Source: JANQIO01 sp965229625 | Lineage (GTDB): Bacteria; Pseudomonadota; Gammaproteobacteria; Pseudomonadales; Halieaceae | Direction of reading: 5' to 3' | DNA: 64,000 nt | Assembly: GCA_965229625.1 (NCBI GenBank) | Contig: CBDDJJ010000001.1 | Location: 930,001 to 994,000, forward strand | Shown here: positions 44,816 through 53,201 of the stretch, in pieces | Layout: every line of letters starts with the position of its first letter | How positions within the stretch are numbered: position 1 is the first letter of the stretch | The notes under the pieces: model-generated | What the model saw: only the letters and a program-made list of their open reading frames with translations | What the model was told of the DNA's origin: nothing | The model's database searches: none | Translations under genes and position numbers: made by a program

Positions 44816-46579
44816 TTATGCAGCCCTGCCGTGACGCGCCGGTAGCGGCTCCAGGTGACTGGTGTTGATGAACTCTGCCATGCGATCGATCGCTATATCA
44901 GCCTCCGGCAGGAAGCTGAATATCGAGAACACGTGGGGCATCTCCTCCCACACTTCCAGGAAGAACGGAACATTTGCCGCCTCCGCCCGCTCCGCCGCGC
45001 GGACCGTGTCGTCGAGCAGAATCTCGGTGCTGCCGACCTGGCCCAGGATGGGCGGCAGGCCTTCGAAATCGGCAAACACCGGCGACAGGAAACGGTCCTC
45101 TGGCGTTGCTTCACCGATATACAGATCGTGCATCTCCGAGGCCCGATGGTTGGGCAGCATGGGATCGCGCCGCGCGTTGAACCGGCGCGATTCCCCGCTG
45201 TAGGTCAGGTCTGCGAGCGGTGACAGGACGATGGCGTTGCGCGGCAATGGCGTACCTTCATCGCGCAGCGCCAGCAGTGTGCTCAGCACCAGCCCGCCGC
45301 CGGCGGAGTCTCCGGCGATGGTGATGTCCCCCGGCTTGTGCCCCGCGTCGAGCAAGTCATGGTAGGCGGCGAGGCAATCCTCCAAACCGCCGGGGAACGG
45401 TATTTCCGGTGCGAGGCTGTAATGAACGATCAGCGCCCGCGCATTGGCGGCCCGGCAGATCTTGCCCACAAAGCCACGATGCTGCACCGCCGTGCGCATG
45501 ATGAAACCGCCACCGGGAAAGTAGAGGATGATCTTGCGCGGCCGCTTTTTGCCAATGCTCACCCACTCGCCCTCGTAGTCCTTGTTCTTGACCGGGCGCC
45601 AGGTGAGGTCCTCCGGCAGCAAGGTCGCCTGCTGGTCCTCGAAGCGCGTGGTCATCGCGCGCGCCGATTCAATGCTGCCGTAGCGCATCAGGGGTTTCAG
45701 GGTGACCCGTGTAAAAGTGTTCAGCACGCGTGACTGCCAGCTCGGTCTGGCAGTACCACGCGGAGAGCTGCTTGTTCCGCCGACGCTACGCCGGGCACAG
45801 GCGAGCCGGTTGAACCGCTCCCTCAGGCCCGACATGGCCTCCATCGCGTCAGACACCGTGTCGACGGCACCCTCGATAGCAGACAGCTCCAGGGCGGCCA
45901 GGTCGAAGCCGAGGCTGCCGAGTCGCGCCTGCATATTGCGAGCCAGGCGCCGGTACTGTTTCTCCACCGCAGCACCGAAAATCGGGTCGTCGAGATAGCG
46001 GGTCTTGTCCTCCAGGGTCTTCAGGTCCCTGGCTGACAGTTTGCCGCTGGCACGGGGGAAAATCTCCCTGGACTCAAAGTCCATGTGCTGGCGGTAGCCG
46101 TCGATATAGCGCTGCAGCGATGCGCGTAATTCTGATACGTCGACCCGGCGGCCCGCGGCGATGCCGGTCAGTTGCTCGAATAGCGAGTCGTTGAAGGTTT
46201 TCAGCGTCTCGTGCTCGCGATTGAGGCGATCCACGTGTTTGTGAAAACTCTTGTCCCGCTTCCACAGCACGTCGAACAGCATGTCCTCGCGGGGATGATG
46301 GTAGCGGCCGGGATAGTGGGTAAGGTAGTCGACGATATCCAGCATCAGCGGGTAGTCGGCGATCTTGCCGGGCACCAGCCGCTTGGCCTGGTCTTCCAGC
46401 GTGTCCAGCAGGGCGTTGATGTAGCGGTGCTCGCTGTACAGGGTGTCGATGATACCCGGCACGGCGCCGCCGTTTTTCGAAGCTTTGGGGCGCGGTGCCT
46501 CACCGCGATAGGTAAAATGCTCGTCCTCGAAGCTGACTGCCTGGTCCAAGGTTTGTGCGCTGCTCGCAGACCTGCTCAT
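44816..46579 (-). CDS. Hemerythrin HHE domain fused to a hormone-sensitive-lipase-type alpha/beta hydrolase
   Basis: 587 residues. Residues about 40-180 form a hemerythrin HHE cation-binding domain: His51 in EHRY, His94/His95 and Glu98 in YHHPRED, His123 in NREHE, and His165 with Glu169 in QHMDFE, a complete diiron set. A helical linker leads to an HSL-family hydrolase (about 310-580) with GDSAGG (Ser425) and the late EEMPHVF histidine. The oxyanion motif reads PGGGF at 355-359, Pro replacing the usual His of HGGG. This suggests an esterase gated by oxygen, NO or iron, which is inference. ATG at 46579 has GGGGAGGGG upstream. Divergent from a WS/DGAT operon, so lipid turnover is likely. Confidence 0.88.
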   Translation of the reverse strand: MSRSASSAQTLDQAVSFEDEHFTYRGEAPRPKASKNGGAVPGIIDTLYSEHRYINALLDTLEDQAKRLVPGKIADYPLMLDIVDYLTHYPGRYHHPREDMLFDVLWKRDKSFHKHVDRLNREHETLKTFNDSLFEQLTGIAAGRRVDVSELRASLQRYIDGYRQHMDFESREIFPRASGKLSARDLKTLEDKTRYLDDPIFGAAVEKQYRRLARNMQARLGSLGFDLAALELSAIEGAVDTVSDAMEAMSGLRERFNRLACARRSVGGTSSSPRGTARPSWQSRVLNTFTRVTLKPLMRYGSIESARAMTTRFEDQQATLLPEDLTWRPVKNKDYEGEWVSIGKKRPRKIILYFPGGGFIMRTAVQHRGFVGKICRAANARALIVHYSLAPEIPFPGGLEDCLAAYHDLLDAGHKPGDITIAGDSAGGGLVLSTLLALRDEGTPLPRNAIVLSPLADLTYSGESRRFNARRDPMLPNHRASEMHDLYIGEATPEDRFLSPVFADFEGLPPILGQVGSTEILLDDTVRAAERAEAANVPFFLEVWEEMPHVFSIFSFLPEADIAIDRMAEFINTSHLEPLPARHGRAA

Positions 46580-46633
46580 AACCCCTCCCCCGATTAAGGC
46601 CGTGTGTTTCCAGTGTAAACACTGGGGCATAGC

Positions 46634-46654
46634 CGTTGATGACCTACATCAACG
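46634..46654. promoter_or_regulatory. Perfect 8-bp inverted repeat between divergent lipid genes
   Basis: CGTTGATG-N5-CATCAACG is an exact inverted repeat with a 5-nt spacer. It lies 54 nt upstream of the hemerythrin-lipase start and 96 nt upstream of the WS/DGAT start. Within it, positions 46639-46652 read ATGAC-N4-ATCAA, one base off an FNR/Dnr-type half-site pair, so a redox or NO-responsive regulator is possible. Confidence 0.55.
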
Positions 46655-46726
46655 AAAGCACCGGGAACGGTTGCAATTGAACGCTTTGGCGAACACATTC
46701 GACAGTAGAAAAAGCCCGATAATTTT

Positions 46727-46732
46727 TATAAT
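46727..46732 (+). promoter_or_regulatory. -10 element upstream of the WS/DGAT operon
   Basis: A perfect TATAAT in an AT-rich stretch, 18 nt before the GTG start. No good -35 box lies 16-18 nt upstream, which fits an activator-dependent promoter. The short distance to the start implies a very short leader, and GGGGG at 46738-46742 would serve as ribosome site. Confidence 0.45.
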
Positions 46733-46750
46733 GACAGCGGGGGCAATACC

Positions 46751-48199
46751 GTGCAGAAACTGGGTGTCTTTGACCAATTATTCTACAAGGCAGACCAGTA
46801 CCAGGTGATCAGCATGATCATGGGCGGCGCCTCCATTCTTGCGCCCGCCCGCCGCGGCGACACCCTGGACGCCCGCGCCATCGCCAACCACCTGGCGGCC
46901 CGACTGGGCCAGATTCCCCTGCTACGGGTGAAGCTGATCCAGGACCCGCTGCGAATGGGCACCGTGCGCAAGGTCGAAGACCCCGAGTTCCAGATCCGCG
47001 ACCACATCTCGGTCCTCAGTCTCCCCGAACCCGGCGGCTACGAGGAGTTGCGGCACTGCCTGGAACAACTGTCTGCGGAGCCACTGCCCCTGGACAAGCT
47101 CTGGCACTGGACGGTCATCGACGGCCTGGAGGACGGCCGCCTGGCGATCGACTGCCGGGTACATCATGCGCTGGCTGACGGCATCGGCATTGTCGAGGTA
47201 CTGGCAGCCATGTACGACGCCGAGCCGGTTCCACCGGAGAGCCCGGCCGGGGGGCCACACGAGGTGGCCCTGGAGCCATCCTCCTACCATCTGCTGCGCG
47301 ATGCCGTGGCTGAGTCGACCCGACGTTTTTTTGTCACCACACCGCAATTCCTGTGGAAGAACACAGGGCCGGTTATCAGGGCAATGGCAAGCACCGTGCG
47401 CGACGCCATCACCACACGCGGCGACCCGGACAGTCGCTTCACCATGCCGGAAGTGAATCCGACGTCGCTCAACATCGAAGGCTTTTCCGATCGACGCTCC
47501 CTGTCCTGGAAAACCTTACCGCTGGCAGAGGTGAAGACAGTGGCCCACCACTATGGCGCCAAGGTCAATGACGTCGGACTACTGCTGTTCTCCTTTGCGC
47601 TGGAAAACTATTTCGAAAGCATTGGCGAGCCCATCGATTTCGATCTCTGGTGCGCCATGCCCCTGAGCACCCGCAAGAGCGGTTCGGCCGAGGGCGGCAA
47701 CCAGGTGGCTGTCGGCCGCTTGAGCCTGCACAACACCATAGCGAATGCGGTGGACCGTCTCGAGGCGATCCGGGCGGACGCCCAGGCAGTAAAAGAAGCC
47801 GCCAGGCCGGAGAAACCCGTCGTCGAGATGGAAGAGCTGGCGGAGCTGGTTTATCCCATGAGCATCGACGCCCTGATGTACGTCACCGGCAAGCTCAACC
47901 TGCTGGGCAAGGCGGGCTCCCGCTTCAGTTTTGCCAACGCAATCATGAGCAACGTGCCGGGGCCGCCGGTACCGGTCTACGTGGCCAATGGTGTCATGGT
48001 GGAGAGCATTCCCAAGATACCCGCACTGGACATCATCGCGGTCAGCGGTGGATTCACCTCTCTCGAAAACGTTATCACGCTCGGTTTTCACTGCGACGGG
48101 GAGACCGTCCAGGACCCGGACTATTTCATCGACGGTGTCGAAGCCGCCTGGGACGAACTGCGCGCCGGCATGAAAGTCAGGAAAAAGGGGGCAGCATGA
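46751..48199 (+). CDS. Wax ester synthase/diacylglycerol acyltransferase
   Basis: 482-residue WS/DGAT. The active-site motif HHxxxDG appears as HHALADG with His138, His139 and Asp143. The second domain carries SNVPGPPVPVY, the conserved late block of the family. The protein begins MQKLGVFDQLFYKADQYQV, shorter before the first motif than the WS/DGAT at the window start. GTG start. Its stop overlaps the acyl-CoA synthetase start by 4 bases (ATGA), so an acyl-CoA maker and user are coupled. Confidence 0.93.
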   Translation: MQKLGVFDQLFYKADQYQVISMIMGGASILAPARRGDTLDARAIANHLAARLGQIPLLRVKLIQDPLRMGTVRKVEDPEFQIRDHISVLSLPEPGGYEELRHCLEQLSAEPLPLDKLWHWTVIDGLEDGRLAIDCRVHHALADGIGIVEVLAAMYDAEPVPPESPAGGPHEVALEPSSYHLLRDAVAESTRRFFVTTPQFLWKNTGPVIRAMASTVRDAITTRGDPDSRFTMPEVNPTSLNIEGFSDRRSLSWKTLPLAEVKTVAHHYGAKVNDVGLLLFSFALENYFESIGEPIDFDLWCAMPLSTRKSGSAEGGNQVAVGRLSLHNTIANAVDRLEAIRADAQAVKEAARPEKPVVEMEELAELVYPMSIDALMYVTGKLNLLGKAGSRFSFANAIMSNVPGPPVPVYVANGVMVESIPKIPALDIIAVSGGFTSLENVITLGFHCDGETVQDPDYFIDGVEAAWDELRAGMKVRKKGAA

Positions 48200-49803
48200 G
48201 TTACAACCTGGCCGACCTGTTCGAATCCGTTGCCGACGCCGTGCCTGAGCGGCCTGCCATTGTCAGCGACGAGCGCGACCTCAGCTATCGTGAACTGGAT
48301 GAACGGGCCACGCGGCTGGCCAATTGCTGGCTCGGGCTTGGCGTCAACCAGGGCGACCATATCGGGCTGCAGTTGCGCAATGGCACCGAGTACATCGAAG
48401 GCATGCTAGCCGCCTACAAGCTGCGGGCCGTGCCCATCAACGTGAATTTCAACTACGTGGAAGGCGAGCTCGACTACCTGTACCGCGATGCGGACCTGGT
48501 AGCCCTGGTGACGCACCAGGCATTCGCGCCGCGGGTTGCGCCTGTCGTTGCGGCTATCGATGAATTGAAAAACGTATTCTGCGTCGCCGATGGTTCCGGT
48601 GAGGCCATCCCCGCTGACTTCCTCGACTACGAGGCCAGCCTGGCCGCCAGCTCGGTGGAGCGCAATTTCCCGGCGCGCGACTCCGATGACCTGTACATCG
48701 TCTACACCGGCGGTACCACCGGCATGCCCAAGGGCGTCATGTGGCACCATCGCGACATCTTCTTCGCGGCGATGGGCGGCGGTGACCCCCAGCAAACGGA
48801 GGGCCCGGTCACAGCACCGGAGCAGGTGGTCGAGCGCATACCCGAGATACCGCTGTCGGTGCTGCCCACGCCACCCTTCATGCACGCCGCCGCCCAGTGG
48901 ACCGCGTTCAACGTGTTATTTGGGGGCGGCAAAATTGTGCTGGCGGCCCAGGGGGCCTTCGACCCCGAGGCGATCTGGCAGAGCATCAGCGACGAGAAAG
49001 TGCTGATGCTGGTGGTCGTGGGTGACGCCATGGCGACACCGTTGGCCGAAATGCTGGAGGAGAATCCCGGGCGCTGGGACGTGTCCGGCCTGTTTGTCAT
49101 TGCTTCCGGCGGCGCCCTGTTCTCCCCTTCGACCAAGCAGCGTCTTCTGTCGCTGCTGCCAAACGCCATGATCATGGACGGCCTGGGTTCTTCCGAAACC
49201 GGCCTGATGGGCAGCAAGATTTCCGCCGCCGGCGCTGATGACCCGGTGCCGCACTTCATGGTCAACGAGCATATGACGGTGCTGGATGACAATAACCGGC
49301 CGGTGGAACCAGGCTCAGGAAAAATGGGTTGGCTCGCCCGCAAGGGGCATGTGCCAATCGGCTACTACAAGGCACCGGAGAAATCGGCGAAGACCTTTGT
49401 TGAGGTCGACGGCGAGCGCTGGGCAATTCCCGGCGACCTGGCGAGTGTCGAGGCCGATGGCACCATTCTGCTGCACGGCCGCGGTTCGGTGAGCATCAAT
49501 ACCGGCGGCGAGAAAGTATTCCCGGAGGAAGTGGAGTCCCGCATCAAGGAACACGATGACGTGACCGATGTGGTGGTCGTGGGCGTGGATGACGAGCGCT
49601 ACGGCCAGAAGGTGGTGGCCGTTTGCAAGACCCGCAGTGGCCGCGACCTGGCGCTGGATGAACTGCGGGAGTTCTGCCGGGACAAGCTGGCGGGCTACAA
49701 ATTACCGCGCGCCGTGGTGTGCCTTGAGCAGATCAAGCGTTCCCCGGCGGGCAAGGCCGACTACCCCTGGGCACAGGAGGCGGCAAACCGGGCCCTGCAC
49801 TAG
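48196..49803 (+). CDS. AMP-dependent acyl-CoA synthetase (FadD19-like)
   Basis: 535-residue ligase forming acyl-CoA from a carboxylic acid, ATP and CoA. The AMP-binding signature YTGGTTGMPKG is at 170-180, DGLGSSETG is the adenylate-forming loop, and the C-terminal domain has the catalytic lysine near SPAGKADYPWA. The MWHHRDIFFAAMGGGDP segment resembles mycobacterial FadD19/FadD17-type enzymes, which act on branched or sterol side-chain acids. It lies between two WS/DGAT genes and overlaps the first, so it likely feeds acyl-CoA to them. Confidence 0.93.
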   Translation: MSYNLADLFESVADAVPERPAIVSDERDLSYRELDERATRLANCWLGLGVNQGDHIGLQLRNGTEYIEGMLAAYKLRAVPINVNFNYVEGELDYLYRDADLVALVTHQAFAPRVAPVVAAIDELKNVFCVADGSGEAIPADFLDYEASLAASSVERNFPARDSDDLYIVYTGGTTGMPKGVMWHHRDIFFAAMGGGDPQQTEGPVTAPEQVVERIPEIPLSVLPTPPFMHAAAQWTAFNVLFGGGKIVLAAQGAFDPEAIWQSISDEKVLMLVVVGDAMATPLAEMLEENPGRWDVSGLFVIASGGALFSPSTKQRLLSLLPNAMIMDGLGSSETGLMGSKISAAGADDPVPHFMVNEHMTVLDDNNRPVEPGSGKMGWLARKGHVPIGYYKAPEKSAKTFVEVDGERWAIPGDLASVEADGTILLHGRGSVSINTGGEKVFPEEVESRIKEHDDVTDVVVVGVDDERYGQKVVAVCKTRSGRDLALDELREFCRDKLAGYKLPRAVVCLEQIKRSPAGKADYPWAQEAANRALH

Positions 49804-49824
49804 GCGCAGGGCGGGAGGCAAGCG

Positions 49825-51297
49825 ATGTACAGGTTGCACGGACAGGATGCGAACTGGCTCTACCGGGAGACCCTGACAACGCCAATGCATACCCTGAAGA
49901 TCTTCCTGGTGTCACTGGCACCGGGGCAGACCAATGATTTCGAGGGCATAAAGCAGTCGACGGAGCGGCTGCTGCACGAGATACCCATGCTGCGACAGCG
50001 CCCGGTATTCGTCCCGTTTGGGCTGCATCACCCGGTGATGATCGAGGACCCGGAGTTCGACCTGCAGTACCACCTGAACCGGGCCGCCCTGCCCGCGCCC
50101 GGTAGCATGCGGGAACTGGAGGAAGTCATCGCGCATATAGACAGTCATCCGCTGGACCAGACTCGCCCCCTGTGGCAGTTCTGGGTGGTGGAAGGCCTGG
50201 CGAATGGCCAGCTGGCGCTGGTGCAGAAGATACACCACACACTCGCCGACGGCATGGCATCGGTGAACTTCATCATGCGGGCCTGGCACAGCAGTTACAT
50301 GGACCCTGAAAAAGAAGCGCCACCCTGGCAGCCGGAACCGTTGCCATCCCGCGGCCGACTGCTGTGGGATGCCATCAAGGACCATATCCTGTACGACATC
50401 CGCAACCTGCCATCCTTTCTGCGCTGCATCTACCGCAGCACCATCGCGATCCGGCGCGAAGCTGACCCCGCCACCTCACCGACCCTGAAGGGGCAGCTTC
50501 GCGACATCCCCAAACTGCGCTGGAACCATGCGCTCTCCTCGCGCCGCAGTTTTGCGCTGGAGCAGCTGCAGCTCGATGAGCTCAAGGTACTCAAGGAGAA
50601 GCTGGGCGGCACTCTCAACGACCTCGTGCTGGCCCTGGTCGCGGGCAGCCTGCGCCACTACCTCATCGAACATGACGAACTGCCGGACCGACCGCTGCTG
50701 GTAACCGTGCCGGTCGCCCGAGACGCCGGCAACACCAGCCGTGAGTCAGGCAACTCGACGGCCGTGACCACGACCCTGCTGCATGTCGAGATCGCCGACC
50801 CGATCGAGCGCTATCATGCGATTCGCGCTGCTTCGGACCAGGGCAAGCGTGAACTGGAGATCATCGGCCGCGACACCTTCGCCCTGCTCATGCACTACAT
50901 TCCCCCGGCCATGCAGGTGTCGCTGGCCGAGCACGTCTATCACAAGCAGAAGGCCAACGAAGAGAAATTTCGGTGCCCGTCAAACCTGTCCGTTTCCAAT
51001 GTTCCCGGTCCGAGGGAAAAGTTCTCCGCCCAGGGCAACGTGGTTGAAGACCTTTACTCCGCGGGCCCACTGGTGGAAGGCATGGGTCTCAATATCACGG
51101 TGTGGAGCTACGCCGGGCATATGAACTTCACCCTCGTTGGTTGCATGAAGGCGCTGCCCGACGTGCACAAAATCGCCGAAGGGCTGGAAACCGCCTTGGC
51201 AGAACTTGCCCGCGAAACTGCGGCGACCGAAACGAACACGCAGGGCACCTCAAAGGCCCCTGACGCGGGAACCCCACTTCAGGCCGTCCGCGTCTGA
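49825..51297 (+). CDS. Wax ester synthase/diacylglycerol acyltransferase
   Basis: 490-residue WS/DGAT. HHxxxDG appears as HHTLADG with His137, His138 and Asp142, and the late SNVPGPREKF block is present. It starts MYRLHGQDANWLYRETLTTPMHTLKIFLV, closer to the classic WS/DGAT N terminus than its operon partner, and has a low-complexity polar C-terminal tail. Begins 21 nt after the acyl-CoA synthetase stop with GGGAGG upstream. The operon thus encodes two different WS/DGATs, which may act on different alcohols or form a pair. Confidence 0.93.
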   Translation: MYRLHGQDANWLYRETLTTPMHTLKIFLVSLAPGQTNDFEGIKQSTERLLHEIPMLRQRPVFVPFGLHHPVMIEDPEFDLQYHLNRAALPAPGSMRELEEVIAHIDSHPLDQTRPLWQFWVVEGLANGQLALVQKIHHTLADGMASVNFIMRAWHSSYMDPEKEAPPWQPEPLPSRGRLLWDAIKDHILYDIRNLPSFLRCIYRSTIAIRREADPATSPTLKGQLRDIPKLRWNHALSSRRSFALEQLQLDELKVLKEKLGGTLNDLVLALVAGSLRHYLIEHDELPDRPLLVTVPVARDAGNTSRESGNSTAVTTTLLHVEIADPIERYHAIRAASDQGKRELEIIGRDTFALLMHYIPPAMQVSLAEHVYHKQKANEEKFRCPSNLSVSNVPGPREKFSAQGNVVEDLYSAGPLVEGMGLNITVWSYAGHMNFTLVGCMKALPDVHKIAEGLETALAELARETAATETNTQGTSKAPDAGTPLQAVRV

Positions 51298-51395
51298 AAC
51301 TGCCACACAGTTCAGGGTCTGGCTTGCCCGTAGCCCGCCTGGGGTGATATCACCTACCTGACACCCACCCACTTTGCAGCTTCAAGGTAAACACC

Positions 51396-52538
51396 ATGCG
51401 CCGCGTTATCGCACTCACCCTGGCTTTGTCTGTCCATGCCTGCGCCCCGGCTACGGCTCCGGATGCGACAAGTGCTGCTTTGGACCAGGTCTTTGCCAAA
51501 ATCGATCCCGGCGGGCCTGGCTGTAATGTGGGCGTGATTCGCAACGGTGAGTGGATCCACAAAGCGGGCTATGGCATGGCCAATCTGGAGTTGGATGTGC
51601 CCCTGGACGGCAGCCAGGTGCATCGCATGGGGTCCGTGTCCAAGCAGTTCACCGCGATGGCGGTACTGCTGCTCGCCGAAGAAGGCAGGATTGATCTCGA
51701 GGCTGACATTCGCGACTACCTGCCGGCGCTGCGAGACTATGGAACGCCGGTCTCGGTAAACGCCATGCTCGGTCACTTCGGTGGTATGGGCGACTACGAC
51801 CTGATTGCCAACTCTTACGAAGGACCGATGGCCGAGAATTCCCTCGATCTGCGCAATGTCGCCGGCGGCCCCTTCCGCCTTGGAAACGAGGACTATCTGA
51901 CCATCGCAGAATTTTATGACGTGGTGAAGCGTGTGCCCCTGGCCCGCGCGCCGGAGGAGGGTTTTCAATACAGCAACCTCGCCTATTTTCTGCTGTCGAT
52001 GCTGATTGAAGAAGTGACCGGAGAATCCCTGCGCCTCTATGCCGAGCGGCGAATCTTCGAACCCCTGGGTATGCGGCACAGCTTCTTCAGCGACAACCCG
52101 GTGGAGATCGTCAAGAACCGCTCGTCGGGCTATCAGGCACTGGAGAATGGCCACTATGTCACCGACATGACCAACCTGTTCTGGGTTGGCGACGGTGGGC
52201 TCCACACCAATCTGGACGACATGCTGCTATGGGACCAGAGTTTCTATGCGCCGAAGCTCGGTGACCAGCCCGACCGGCTCCTCGCCCGAATGAACACGCC
52301 GAACAGCGACCACGACGCGCGCGGAGCGCTCTACGCCAACGGCCAGTTCACAGGGAAGAAGCACGGGCAGGCAGGCTTCTGGCACAGCGGCGGCTGGCTG
52401 GGCACCTCTACCTACTACGGCCGGTTCCCCCAGCTGCGAGTGTCAATGATCATGATGTGTAACGACGCGTCACTGGATACGGACACGCTCGTCGAACAAT
52501 CTCTGGAAATCATCCTGCGGGGCGAGGGAGCAGAGTAA
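51396..52538 (+). CDS. Class C beta-lactamase-like serine hydrolase (lipoprotein)
   Basis: 380-residue penicillin-binding-fold hydrolase. It starts with a signal ending in a lipobox-like VHAC, so it is likely lipid-anchored and periplasmic. The catalytic blocks are SVSK (SxxK) near 79-82, YSN (YxN) and HSGG (the KTG-like motif). The family includes esterases, D-aminopeptidases and true class C enzymes; an esterase is at least as likely as a lactamase. ATG with AAGGTAAACACC upstream. Lies 98 nt after the WS/DGAT operon. Confidence 0.88.
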   Translation: MRRVIALTLALSVHACAPATAPDATSAALDQVFAKIDPGGPGCNVGVIRNGEWIHKAGYGMANLELDVPLDGSQVHRMGSVSKQFTAMAVLLLAEEGRIDLEADIRDYLPALRDYGTPVSVNAMLGHFGGMGDYDLIANSYEGPMAENSLDLRNVAGGPFRLGNEDYLTIAEFYDVVKRVPLARAPEEGFQYSNLAYFLLSMLIEEVTGESLRLYAERRIFEPLGMRHSFFSDNPVEIVKNRSSGYQALENGHYVTDMTNLFWVGDGGLHTNLDDMLLWDQSFYAPKLGDQPDRLLARMNTPNSDHDARGALYANGQFTGKKHGQAGFWHSGGWLGTSTYYGRFPQLRVSMIMMCNDASLDTDTLVEQSLEIILRGEGAE

Positions 52539-52687
52539 CAGCGCCGGGGACGGCCAGCCGCTTGCCTGGTCCACAACAGAATCACTAGCGCCCTGCCCAC
52601 AGGCCCGCCCACTCGAGCGTGTATGCCATACTCATTGTTCAGGCCTCTACGACCATCCATCTGATATTCCTTGAGGGAGCGCGCAAC

Positions 52688-53134
52688 ATGAGCGAGGAAG
52701 CCGCTTCGGCACCCAATGACATTTTGCCCATCACTATTGCGAAGGACTACCTGGAAGGCCGCGGCCTGACACCGGGAGATCCGTCAGAGTTCGAAGATGA
52801 AGGGATATCCCCGGATGAGGACGCCAGCGCGGGTTTCAGCGCCCACAACTTCCATACCGGCAAAATCATGGTGTCTGTCTATGAAGCCGAGCCCTCCAGG
52901 GTTCGCATTGAGGGCTCACTGTATGACGAGTTCATTCAAATCCTCGAGGGCCGACTGATACTCACACCCGATAGCGGTGGCGAGTTCGAGTTCAGGAAAG
53001 GCGATTCACTGGTCCTGCCGAAGGGGTATGTCGGCTATTGGCATATGCCCGAGAAGTACCGGGAGCTGATCATCATTGATACCGCCTACCTGGACGACAT
53101 GCAGACGGCGGATGAAGCTGGAGAGGATCCATAA
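52688..53134 (+). CDS. Cupin domain protein (Cupin_3-like)
   Basis: 148-residue single-domain cupin. After an acidic N-terminal part (FEDEGISPDEDASAG) the fold shows IMVSVYEAEPSRVRIEGSLYDEFIQILEGRLILT and FEFRKGDSLVLPKGYVGYWHMPEKYRELIII, as in DUF861-type cupins related to ureidoglycine aminohydrolase. I start at the ATG at 52688 with GAGGGAG upstream. It resembles the cupin at 57089-57439, so two related cupins flank the flavoprotein and SAM hydrolase genes. Substrate unknown. Confidence 0.85.
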   Translation: MSEEAASAPNDILPITIAKDYLEGRGLTPGDPSEFEDEGISPDEDASAGFSAHNFHTGKIMVSVYEAEPSRVRIEGSLYDEFIQILEGRLILTPDSGGEFEFRKGDSLVLPKGYVGYWHMPEKYRELIIIDTAYLDDMQTADEAGEDP

Positions 53135-53201
53135 GGAATCTCGCCACCCATGCTCTAGACTCAGACTGGATACACCCTGCTAGCGGAACGGACGGCAAAC
53201 C

